A DNA stretch of 64,000 nucleotides from Patiria pectinifera (Eukaryota > Echinodermata > Asteroidea > Valvatida > Asterinidae), in contig CM057147.1 of the NCBI GenBank assembly GCA_029964075.1, positions 25,255,513 to 25,319,512 on the forward strand. The letters run 5' to 3'. The translations under genes were made by a program, and so were the position numbers. Below the pieces are notes generated by a model that was not told the DNA's origin, made no database searches, and was given only the letters and a program-made list of their open reading frames with translations. How positions within the stretch are numbered: the first letter of the stretch is position 1; every line of letters starts with the position of its first letter. Positions 37,431 through 47,080 of the stretch are shown in pieces.

Positions 37431-38610
37431 GAAAGAAAGTGTTAAAAGAAATCCACAGTATAAAAGAAAGCCACAGTAAAAACGTAAAAACAAAAAAAAA
37501 ATGAACAAACAATTTTAATAATAATATAAAGGCAACAAACTTACCTTAACAATGAAGCCATCTTCATGTGGGAGGTGAAGCAATGAGCTCACATAGCAAC
37601 ATGACCACATCACATGACCACATCACAGCCAATCAAATTGGGAGGTAAGGAGGAGGGGCGGGTCCACAGGTCACAAAGTGCAGAGACACATATTGACAGG
37701 AAAGGCATGCAGATACGCAATTCACCTAACACTTAAAAATCAAAGCACTAAAAAAATCTCACAAGTGACTGGTAAAAAACGAATAAAGTACACATAGGAG
37801 TCAAATAAATGACAAATACTATCCATGCAACACACAGGAAACATGATTGACATATTTTAAGGTCCCAAGAATCTCTAAATAAACGGCATAACGGTACTAA
37901 GTTCATACTCTTCTTGAAATATAATCCATCAAATCAGTTTTAAAAACACAAAGTGATTAACAGCTTCACAAAATGACATCAATGTAAGTGAAGATCTGAC
38001 TGAGTGCAAAGATGGTACCACTGCTTGCTTCAATTGTATATGTGGAGGATGAAATTACGATCGGACATCAAACTTTACCGGCCATTTACCATATAAAATG
38101 GACGTGCTTGGCTAACTTCGGACAGTTAGTGAATACTACACGCTATATTGATTGTGCTCCCTCGTCTTTGTCGGAGCAGTTTTTTTATCTAATCTCTTCC
38201 TCTGTATGTCAATAGACTAATTCGGCGTGCAAAATTAAAAGCCTTTTTTTGAGGTGGAACCAAGTTCGCGCGCATGCCACACGCGTTCTTAAAGACAAGA
38301 TGTGCGTGCATGTTGCTAACACTATTGGTCGAAGGAGCCCGGAGTGCGTGTGTATTACCTGAGTGCAAGCCTGGTTCCAGCTCATGGCTTCTATAATTTA
38401 GGTCGTCGAATACAAAATCAAAACATTGTCACGATATGACACTCAGAGATGTAATTTGAACAATGTCTGACCAAAACCAGTTCACCTCACCAAAAAATCA
38501 TATCTGAAAATGTGACTCTGTTGCCAAAGGCTTACAATGATAAGCAGAGAAAGAAATTGGCAATTTTTGTTATTAAACACCTATTTAATAAAAGAAGATA
38601 TGAGTTTTAC
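37431..38610. other. No exon found just downstream of the last coding exon
   Basis: This should be intron. The acceptor for the next phase-2 exon was not found here or further left. TCACATAGCAACATGACCAC repeats in short form near 37591-37625. Confidence 0.4.
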
Positions 38611-38854
38611 CTTGCAGGGTTCTTGTCATGATGGTTCCCGCAGGATCTGGCCACTGCCGGCGGATGATAATTAAAGGGGAAGTTGACCGCTGTGGCCACG
38701 GCCGTTGGGCTTTTCTGCGGCGGGCTGGGGCTGACGTCCCGCGGGGTACTCCAGGGGCTACTGGGAGCCCCTCGGGGGCTGGACCGGGTGGTGTTGTACG
38801 TGTTGGTACGGGGCGAGGCGTCTCTTGAACGGCCGGAATGCTTGACTTGTACAC
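38611..38854 (-). CDS. Coding exon, Ser/Pro/Arg-rich, last one found
   Basis: Encodes residues 738-818. The acceptor is TGTTTGTTCACAG and the donor GCAAG|GTAAAAC, leaving in phase 2. It reads VQVKHSGRSRDASPRTNTYN and continues through many SP/TP sites (SSPRG, SSPWSTP, SPSPPQKSP), likely proline-directed phosphorylation sites. It is GC-rich, unlike its surroundings, which supports real coding. The other two frames are open for part of its length but do not match the phase. The next exon downstream was not found in the remaining 38 kb. Confidence 0.75.
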
Positions 38855-39042
38855 CTGTGAACAAACAGACCAGAGGAATAAGCATCATAAGGGACGAAAC
38901 AAACAAAAAAACTTGCTGCAAATATTATTCTGTGTACAGGACATGCTGATAAACACATGACAAGGTGATAGTGACACCCACTGATGAAGACAGTGAGCTA
39001 TTGTGTCTCAACATCAAACCGGGGTCTACCCGGTGTTCCTCA

Positions 39043-39145
39043 ATACCTAAGTTCCCCCAAATCCTTAGGGTTAGGGTTAGCGTTAGGGTTGGGGAACATA
39101 GTTATTGGGGAACTTAGGTATAGGGGAACATAGGTACGCATCCCA
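39043..39145. repeat. Telomere-like tract inside an inverted repeat
   Basis: ATACCTAAGTTCCCC (39043-39057) pairs perfectly with GGGGAACTTAGGTAT (39107-39121). Between them is CTTAGGGTTAGGGTTAGCGT followed by TAGGGTTGGGG, about four TTAGGG units. GGGGAACATAGGTAC follows as a direct copy of the right arm. Confidence 0.65.
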
Positions 39146-39928
39146 TCAAATCTATATTACTTTACAGGAGGGGTTACCATGCTTTCTCGGTGTGGAACCC
39201 TAAAGAATAAAGTTCAAAATCAAATTGATCATTTGTTAACTTTCCAATGAGACACTGAATGAAAAAAAAACAAATCGGTCCACGCTAAAGTTATAAACTT
39301 TTACAATTCAGCTTTTAAATGGGATGCTCCTACGTGTAATTCAGCTTAGACTTGACTCAAGTCGGACTTAAAACAATATCCTCAACACACACTATCATCA
39401 CAATCCAGCCCTGAATTCCATCATCAACATGGTGCAACGAGAGCCATAGAGTATACATGTACCCCTTCAGTGTGTGGGCGTGTACGCATCCTGCACAGAC
39501 CAAATGCTACGCCCAACTCGGGCCAAGTCTATAAATTCAGCTTGAGCATGAAACAAACACATACACATACAAAGCTCTTTTTTAGTAGACATTGTCTAGG
39601 GAAAAAATCATGGGGATTCCAACTTTATCATCAAATAAAGGAAATTCATTATGTGCTCAAAGTTACATAAACTGAATAGGAGTGACCAGAAATATACAAA
39701 TCGCAAAAGAAGCACTGCTGTTTTTTTTAACCTTGCAAAAACTTCAACGAAACAAGGAGGATCAGAAACACACAAGCAGCAAACACATTAAACTAAAAGC
39801 ATTATTGGACGTATTGGTTTTACTGCAATTCCAAGGAGTGAAGAACAGGTGGCATATTTTTAAACAACATAGAGTTGATACCTATGTGTATAAAATCGTC
39901 CACTTCTACTTCAAAGTCAGTATTAGGC

Positions 39929-40063
39929 CGGTTCATACTCAGCGCGAATGACAAAGTAAGTTTTTCCACTGAATATTCGCAAAAGTTGAGCACATTTCAA
40001 CAGTAAATTTTTTGTGACATCAAATTTTCTTCGCATGCGCATTCACAGGAAGTATAAACCGGC
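39929..40063. mobile_element. MITE family L, copy 2
   Basis: Inverted ends GCCGGTTCATACTCAGCGCG and GCGCATTCACAGGAAGTATAAACCGGC (edges only) resemble the 53784 element. Partial relatives of the end (GGCCGGTTCATGATACG, GGCAGGTTCATGACGTC) occur near 23046 and 59645. Confidence 0.5.
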
Positions 40064-40533
40064 AAGAAAGACATGTACGAGTTTCACACTCAACCAAATT
40101 GAAGCGAGTGGCCAGCTGCAGTCTTCATTCAGAGGCTTTGACAGTTGACACGTGTCCATTTTGATAGCAATCCCAGATGAAGACAGTCCGGGATTATTCC
40201 TCTTTCACCTGAAGGCTGATAACACGTCTACTGAATGTAAATGTTCATGCCAGAAATGAGCTTGGGGGATAATGAAAAATCCACAAAACACATATATGGA
40301 GCAGGTTTGTTGTCGCGATCATGACAATGAAATTCTGCACATTTTCAGGGAGGCATATGTACGTGTAAATGTCTAACAATTAACAACACATGAACACCAA
40401 TGGCTAAACTTGTACTTGTAAGTCTTGAGCTTGGTTTAGTATAGACAAACTACAAGAATACCGGTAAGTGGTACAACCCATTGCATCCGGCTAACCTATG
40501 AAGATGGCACCGTTCATGCACGCACCCGGGCTG

Positions 40534-40938
40534 CGTACTTTTTTTTCCTAGGAGGGTTAGGGGCAATGTCATGAATAATTCAGTTTTTCCTTTGAATCAT
40601 TGCAAGACTTAGGTTCTCGTTCTATTTTCCCCTTAATTTAAAATTATCTCAGTGATAAATTTGGAGAAGGAAAATAGCTGATGAAAATGAGCAGTGACAA
40701 CGTGGATTCGAACCAGGGATCTTTGTATCCATAAGCTCACCTTGCTATCCACTAGGCTACAGTGTGGTAGCTCGATGACAACCGTTCTTTAAAATGCTTT
40801 AATGTATTGTAACTAGTTGAGTAACTAACAACAATGCTGTTGATGTCATTGTCCGTTCTCATGGATAAACATAATTTTCCCATCGAAACTACTGAATTAT
40901 TCATGACATTGCCCCTAACCCTCCTAGGAATAAAAATT
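40534..40938. mobile_element. Fold-back element with 14 bp flanking direct repeat
   Basis: Perfect 39 bp inverted repeats lie at 40546-40584 (TCCTAGGAGGGTTAGGGGCA...) and 40891-40929. ACGCACCCGGGCTG occurs exactly at 40520-40533 and 40939-40952. The minus strand carries a tRNA-like head (TAGCCTAGTGGATAGC, then GGTTCGAATCC) in the middle. Confidence 0.75.
40694..40774 (-). mobile_element. tRNA-like SINE head inside the fold-back element
   Basis: A box TAGCCTAGTGGATAGC and B box CCTGGTTCGAATCCACG are well kept. The anticodon arm does not fold as in a tRNA, so it is a SINE promoter or tRNA relic. Confidence 0.6.
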
Positions 40939-41357
40939 ACGCACCCGGGCTGTACCGGTATCCCGACAGTACAGAAACGAAACTGAATGGGGTAAGATCA
41001 AATATGCAAAAATATGCAAATCAGACGCATGCACATTAGTGTTATCAAAACCGGCCTTCGGAAGCAAAGCTGAATACAATATATGGCCAGGTAAAGTAAA
41101 CTAACCCACCATCCACCAACCAACCAACATAAGCAGCTCAAGCCTACTCCCCTTTCCAAAACCAAATCCCATTATGCATAGTGCGTCTTGGATCACCTAT
41201 TACCATGATTACATTATTGGTCATATGTCCTCACAGATTCTTGAGAGCTTGCTGCTGTACCTTAATATAATTACTTGCTCAGAGAAGAATGAATGATGGA
41301 GAGGGAAAAAATCTTGCCTTCAACAATACAAGGAGTATATCTGACTGTAGGGCTTAA

Positions 41358-41866
41358 AGGGAAAATACAACATTTGCAAACATCCAAAAATAAATCTACC
41401 AAATTATTAGGAAATATCTTGCTGGACTTGTTAGTGAATGACAGTCTAAAGCATCCTGTAAAATCATGGCACCTGGTGTACTGTCATTTTCAAAAAAAGT
41501 GGTATTGTGCATCAATTTCCAACACTGGTCGGCCGACCAGCGTTGGAAAAACCTGGCTTTTTTTTCAAATACTTGCCCCATCTGCATTTGTTTGCAATCG
41601 ATTACACACCTGTGAATGGGTACAAGCCAGCCAGACTGGTTCCCTGAACTTATAATTCCCCAACGTCTATATATTGCTCAGTTTCATCTTAAATGGAGTC
41701 AGGGATCCAGACTACAGGAAAATGATTGTTTTCATTGGTTTTTATAGCATCTACGAACCCAAAACGTCAGAAAAAATCAGTGTAACAATATTTGCTATAA
41801 AATACTAACCTCCCAAATCCATCCATTTCTGAAAATTACAACAAAAGCAAATGATGTATATTCCCT
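41358..41866. mobile_element. MITE family B, copy 1
   Basis: 509 bp between TTAA at 41354-41357 and 41867-41870. Ends are AGGGAAAATACAACATTTGC and GCAAATGATGTATATTCCCT. An internal near-palindrome TCCAACACTGGTCGGCCGAC...GTTGGA lies at 41518-41547. The copy at 44836 is its reverse complement. Confidence 0.8.
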
Positions 41867-41900
41867 TTAAGATGGTGAGCATGTATTATGAGCAACAGAC

Positions 41901-42090
41901 TTAGAGGCATTATTTGCTGTTCATGCATTTTGTTTGTTTCGAATAACAACACTCACAATCCAAAGAAAAAATGTCCAAAATAAACCTGTTGAACTTTCAG
42001 CTCAGTGGATATTACACTTTGAGAAAACAGTGAAAAATAATGCACAATGATCAGTCAATGGTTGGAAATCGCCTGCATTTCTTACATTTT
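41901..42090. mobile_element. MITE family C, diverged partial copy
   Basis: Starts TTAGAGGCATTATTTGCTG and follows the left half of the 56608 element (CATGCATTTTGTTTG, CAACACTCACAATCCAAAG, ACCTGTTGAACTTTCAGCTC, CAGTGAAAAATAATG). The right end is not recognisable. It lies between a B copy and an A copy. Confidence 0.5.
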
Positions 42091-42259
42091 GTGAACATCA
42101 CAGTTCACACTGCATGAACTTATGAGCCCTACCAATGAACCAAGAATCCTGACAGCTCACAGCACTCAATAAAATTGCTGAAATAGAGTGCATCATTCTT
42201 TGTTCAATGAGATCAGGTCTCCCGTAGGGGTCATCATGTGATTTAAATCCCTGGATTAA

Positions 42260-42813
42260 ATGTAGAGTAGAACATTTGCAGCTATCCAAAAAGTAACTGA
42301 CAAGGCTATTGTTGAAAAGCTTACTTGGTTTTATAGACAGTAATGACACCAAAGTCCCTTTGGAATTATTCTTTCTGGCGTGCTGTCATTTTGAAGAAAA
42401 CACTAAACGAATGCCATTTCCGAAGATGCGTCAAGTGACAATTTTTTGGAAATTTCCGTTTTTAGTTGGTTTGTAATTCAGCTAATCCATGAACGGGTGC
42501 GCGCAAGTGTTGACACGACGCACACGAGTGTGCGATTGCTATTATTTGTCAGTTCAGTGCGAGACATTGCGTACCGGTAGCTGCAATCGGCTGAATGAGA
42601 ACGTGTCTTGGACCTTGGTTTCGGGCGCAGTTCAAAACATGACACTGCAACTTTTGAATTGAAACCAAGATCCTAGAATATTGTGTTCTGAGAATATACA
42701 GCATTCACAGAGGTAAAACTTCATCAGGTTAGTTGTTAAGCACCTATAGATTTTGAGCACTTTTGTAGCTTAAAACGAAAAAATGCACAAATGACAAATG
42801 ATATACCCTACCT
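42260..42813. mobile_element. MITE family A, copy 3 (diverged)
   Basis: Same orientation as copy 2. A TTAA lies at 42256-42259 but the outer end has decayed (ATGTAGAGTAGAACATTTGC). Interior blocks are retained: CTATCCAAAAAGTAACTGAC, GCGCGCAAGTGTTGACACGA and AGTGCGAGACATTGCG. The end is ATGACAAATGATATACC. Confidence 0.7.
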
Positions 42814-44835
42814 GTAAGTCGCATTATTATTCTTCTTCTGCAGGTTTACATTAACACCTGATTTGTTATTCAAACTTTCAAGTCATTTCTCCGTGTTCCC
42901 TTCAGAACCTAATTTGAATCAGCTTCTCATGCTAGGGCACTAATTTAGTATTCAGTTATTCCAACTTGGACTTAAGCGAATATTCAAATATTGCAAATAC
43001 ACTGAGCAAGATTAGCCAGCCTTAGTTGGCCGACGATCAAGATTTGTGAGAGCCTGCGCTTGTTTTTGAATAAAATGACACATCAGAACTTATTAATAAT
43101 AGAAGAGGTAGCAGAATGACTTATGTTTGACAAATTTTACAAAAGAAATTTTAGGAAATGTTTCTCAAGGAAGCTCTAAAAAATCATGCCCCAAATTGGC
43201 TTTTGACAAAAGTTTTTCATCTTCTCCTCTAGACCGCTCTAATTTTTTTATTGAAATTTGAGTTTCGTAAAAAAACAAACATTATCAGCAAATGTGTTTG
43301 CCGAGAAGCCAGTCAACCATCATTGTGGAGGGAAATTAATTTCAACTTTACAATGTAGCAACATGTACGATTACAAAAATGTATCACTTTTCATTCAAAT
43401 ATTTTTTTTCAGCTATTATTTCGGCTTCAATGCACTTAGAACATTATCTTGGTGTAAAGCAGCTTAAGAGAATGGGCCTCAGGAGCTTTTGTGCAGTAAG
43501 CAATGTCTGGTACTAGGCCTAACCTGGTCAAGATGAACAAGATAGAAGTACTTCCAGTTTGACTGATCATCTTGATCTTTTTTTCTACACTATATATATC
43601 ATACACAACATGCATAAATGCTTAAAAAATAGTCCAGAGACTTTTCAACGCTGTATCAATTAAAAAAACAGTGAAAAACCCCGAACTTGGTTTCTTATCC
43701 CCATTTTTACATCAACAATTAAGGTTTAAATAAAAAATATTTTATCTGATGATATACATACACGGTTCGTAGAGGGATTTTCCGCGGTGTTGGCCGCTGT
43801 TCTGCAAATAACGGAAATGATGCATTCTAATCGCTCCGGTAGGTCTGTCACCATCGGTCGCTGATGTGTCTGACAGTTTGTCCCTGCCAGGTGTGTGCTT
43901 TTGACGAGTCTGCCGTGGAAAAGAGTTGGGATGCTGCTACCGTGTCACAGCTATTACCAGGCACCTTGGGTCTTCCTCTCTGCCGACGGGCTTCAAGTAG
44001 CAAAGCGAGATGGCCTTCCGATGTTCAGGTTTTTTTTTTTCAACCCCAGCAGACTCAAAAGATCAGCAGATAGGATATTGCCGTATCCCACAGAACTCAA
44101 ATGTTCCTTGAGCATCTTAAAAAGCAGCCAGGGACGGTTAGATCTGAGCTTTTTTTTTCTTCAGTAGATGGCGAACATGCTTGAGAGAGCAATTACAGCA
44201 GTCCTTTTGAGGGAAATTCAATTTGTGGGATAATGGGCCCGGGGGTAGCATGGATCGAGACAAAAGAAAGGAGTAGCGAAAAAAATATCAACCGCATTGA
44301 AGTATTTTTTTAAGTAGACAGGGATCCCAGATATAGAATAGATGCAATACAATAAAGAAATATGATACAGGGATGGAAATAGACAGAGAAAATGTCAATT
44401 GATTTCTGCCAGATGGAATACCACGTCCAGAGGAGTGCGTAGTGATGATTGAGAAGTGAAAGCAGCCATGTACAATGTGCCGTAATGATGAAGAATTCCG
44501 GATTGGAAAAATAAACAGTCCCGCGCGCGCGCGGTGTGGCCTTAATAGATTTTTGATACAAAAGCGATTTTTTTTTCTTCCTAATGGGGCTGGCATTAAG
44601 GCATTCCAGGACAAGCTAATCACGAGCACAAGGAGCTAATGAAGAACGGCCCGACATTGATTTCCTGATATGGTTCATACTCCAGAAAGGCCAGCTGATT
44701 AGACGGAGTTCTTGGTTACAAGATGGTTTTCTATTCAGGTTTCCATGGATAAGTTAAATGTAACATCTGGCTTCAAGATGAAATATTCATTTATGTAAAC
44801 ATGCTCTATATATTTTTACCGGTATATTAAATTAA
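42814..44835. other. Intron sequence, no supported feature except 43762-43801
   Basis: Mostly AT-rich. (GC)n-like CCGCGCGCGCGCGG lies near 44521. Open frames here lack coding character. Confidence 0.4.
43762..43801 (-). CDS. Possible 40-nt micro-exon, phase unresolved
   Basis: The minus strand shows CGTTATTTGCAG, 40 bases, then the consensus donor GTATGTATATC. Read from its first base it gives NSGQHRGKSLYEP plus one base, which would leave in phase 1 as the next exon needs. It would need entry in phase 0, while the upstream exon leaves in phase 1. Forty is not a multiple of three, so including it alone breaks the frame. Either another unseen exon corrects it, or it is a decoy. Confidence 0.3.
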
Positions 44836-45358
44836 AGGGAATATACGTGTACATCATTTGCTTTTGCTGTAATTTTCAGAAATGGATGGAATTGGGGGTT
44901 GGAAATATATAGCAAATATAGTTACACTGAATTTTTCAAGTTTTGGGTTTCGAAAATGCTATAAAAACCAAGAAAGACAATCATTTTCCTGTAGTCTGGT
45001 TCCCTGACTCCATTTAAGAAGAAACAGAGCAGTTTACATATATTGGGGAATTGTAAGGTCAGGGAACCAGTCTAGCTGGCTTGTACCCGTTCATAGGTGT
45101 GTTACAAATCGATTGCAAACAAGTGCGATGGTCAACTGGGGCCAGTATTTGAAAAAAAGCCAGTTTTTTCCAACGCTGATCAGCCGATCAGCGTTGGAAA
45201 TTGATACAAAAATACCACTTTTCTTGAATATGACAGTATACCAGGTGCCATGATTTTACAGGATGCTTTACACTGTCATTCACTAACAGTCCAGCAAGGC
45301 ATTTCAAAATGATTTGGTAGTTATATTTTTTGATGTTTGCAAATGTTGTATTTTCCCT
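44836..45358. mobile_element. MITE family B, copy 2 (inverted)
   Basis: 523 bp between TTAA at 44832-44835 and 45359-45362. Starts AGGGAATATACGTGTACATC and ends GCAAATGTTGTATTTTCCCT. The internal palindrome TCCAACGCTGATCAG-CCGATCAGCGTTGGA is at 45168-45197. It shares long stretches with copy 1 in reverse (CAGGTGCCATGATTTTACAG, TCCCTGACTCCATTTAAG). Confidence 0.8.
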
Positions 45359-45740
45359 TTAACCCATATTTTGTAAATGCTTCACTATGAACTGAAGTGA
45401 AATTCAATTGTTGTAAAAAAATATACAACAGTGTAAGAGGTTGTAAGATCAAGATCGAAAATCTTGCAATGGAAAATGAAATATTTATCAACCCCCCAAA
45501 AAATTGGCAGCAAGCTTTATTTTTTAAAATTCTGACTTTTCCTGACCTCATGAGTTTCAGCTATCATGTGCCAACAACTCTTGTATCTCATTTACATGTT
45601 TACAATTTAATGTTATGAGTCTTGGCCATGATCACTTCTCTGTGGGAGGCGTCCATGCCACATCGACAAAATTGGAGAAATAAAGACAGCATCCTGAACT
45701 TTATTTCTTGCAGATAAGTCAGCCTAATATAAATAATGAG

Positions 45741-45891
45741 AATATTGGATGGCCATTTCTGGGGGGATACAAGAATATTTTGCACTCGCTATAACAATAT
45801 TGCAATATCATGCAATATTGTTATAGCTTGTGCAAAATTGTTATAGCTCGTGCAATACAGTCTTGTATACCTCTCAAAGCCATCCAATATT
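45741..45891. mobile_element. 150 bp hairpin element
   Basis: AATATTGGATGGCCATTTCT pairs with ...AAAGCCATCCAATATT, and CGCTATAACAATATTGCA with TGCAATATTGTTATAGC near the centre. One arm has an extra 20 base duplication (GCAAAATTGTTATAGCTCGT). It adjoins a hAT-like remnant. Confidence 0.6.
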
Positions 45892-45892
45892 A

Positions 45893-46275
45893 TATAAATA
45901 TTTGATCACCCATCGAATATCTAAATAGCACTTTTCTGATACGACTCAAGAAATGTAGAAAAAGTTTATCATTTTAATCGTGTAACTGGGTTGAATAGTT
46001 TTATCATTGTCAAACGCCACATTTTGGTTGAGTCTCTTTACCAGCATGATTTCTGAGAAAGATCTTTTTTAAATCTTTCAAATATCGATGCATGCACAAT
46101 GTTCTTGATATTTTTATAACCCGATTGTCCATTTTCGACAGATGCACGCACATCCCAATTTGCAGACAATTAGCTTCCAACCGGCATATTCAATTTAGAA
46201 TGGCAAAAGGTAAAATTTGATCAGTGCGATGAAAATATTGTAAAATTTGATTGAATCCAAATTTGAATACCCGAA
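45893..46275. mobile_element. Remnant related to the hAT-like MITE of 12882
   Basis: Shares ATATTTGATCA(C/T)C, TAGCACTTTT, GCCACATTTT and TTTCAAATATC in the same order. Terminal GGCTGTG-type ends are lost. Confidence 0.45.
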
Positions 46276-46365
46276 TACTAAATTATTCCAAATGCAGATC
46301 ACGAAACATGCTAAATGGGCTAAGCACGTATCTGCAGAGAACAACCAATGCATGCACCCATGCTT

Positions 46366-47080
46366 AGATAATAGTAATAATAATAATCAGGGCACTTATA
46401 TAGCGTTCTTACACAAAACTGGTATCACAACACGACACAAGAAAACAATTAAAGTGTATAATACAAAACGATGAAGGGAAATAACAACAACTTACATGTA
46501 TGGGACATTTAAGTCTGGAAGAGATGTGTTTTAAGCAATGCTTTTAAAGTCAGTAAGGGAAGGGGCAAGACAGAATTTATAAGGAAGCTTAGGTTTGGAG
46601 CAGCTGCATCAAAACCTGTTGTTGAGATTGAAGAACGAGTTTTGGGTTTAGTGAGGATTCTGGTTTCAGAACTGGAACGCAGTGTACGATTCGGCTGGTA
46701 TGGGGCAAGGGCGGATCCAGAACACAATTTTTTTGGGGGGGGGGCCAAAAAAATTGTTGGTCCCCCCAAAAAGTGGGTCAAAAAATTACGGCGTGGGGTT
46801 CGGGGCCCGCTTAAGGGCCCCGAAAAATTGTTGGATTCTAGATGCTCTGTGGTGCGATCTGAGGCATTTTCTGACCACTTTAACCAATGTTTTTTTGAGG
46901 AAAAGATGGTGGTGTACTCATTGCCTGCATTTATTGCGATGTCACATAAACAAAACAAAAAAAAAATTGGTTTCGTTTTGGGGGGGCCATGGCCCCCTTT
47001 GGCCCCCCCCCCTGGATCCGCCCTTGGTATGGGGTGATGAGTTCAGTGAGATAAGATGGAGTCACTCAAACAATTATAAG
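46366..47080 (-). mobile_element. CR1/L2-like 3' end or derived SINE, interrupted
   Basis: Begins AATAATAATAATCAGGGCAC and TATATAGCG, the reverse complement of a typical (ATT)n-tailed 3' end, and continues GTCTGGAAGAGATGTGTTTT and CAATGCTTTTAAAGTCAGTA. It is split by the MITE at 46706-47026, after which the sequence resumes (TGATGAGTTCAGTGAGATAA). Confidence 0.5.
46706..47026. mobile_element. MITE with CAAGGGCGGATCCAG ends, 8 bp TSD
   Basis: 321 bp. Ends CAAGGGCGGATCCAG and CTGGATCCGCCCTTG are perfect inverted repeats, and GTATGGGG flanks both sides (46698-46705, 47027-47034). The 8 bp duplication fits hAT. G-runs lie just inside both ends. Confidence 0.85.

Noticed and set aside
38611-38854. 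Alternative frames of the GC-rich exon (open for 66-89 codons on each strand)
   Set aside because: Only the frame with Ser/Pro-rich composition is entered in phase 1 from the upstream exon; the phase-2 entry stops at TAG.
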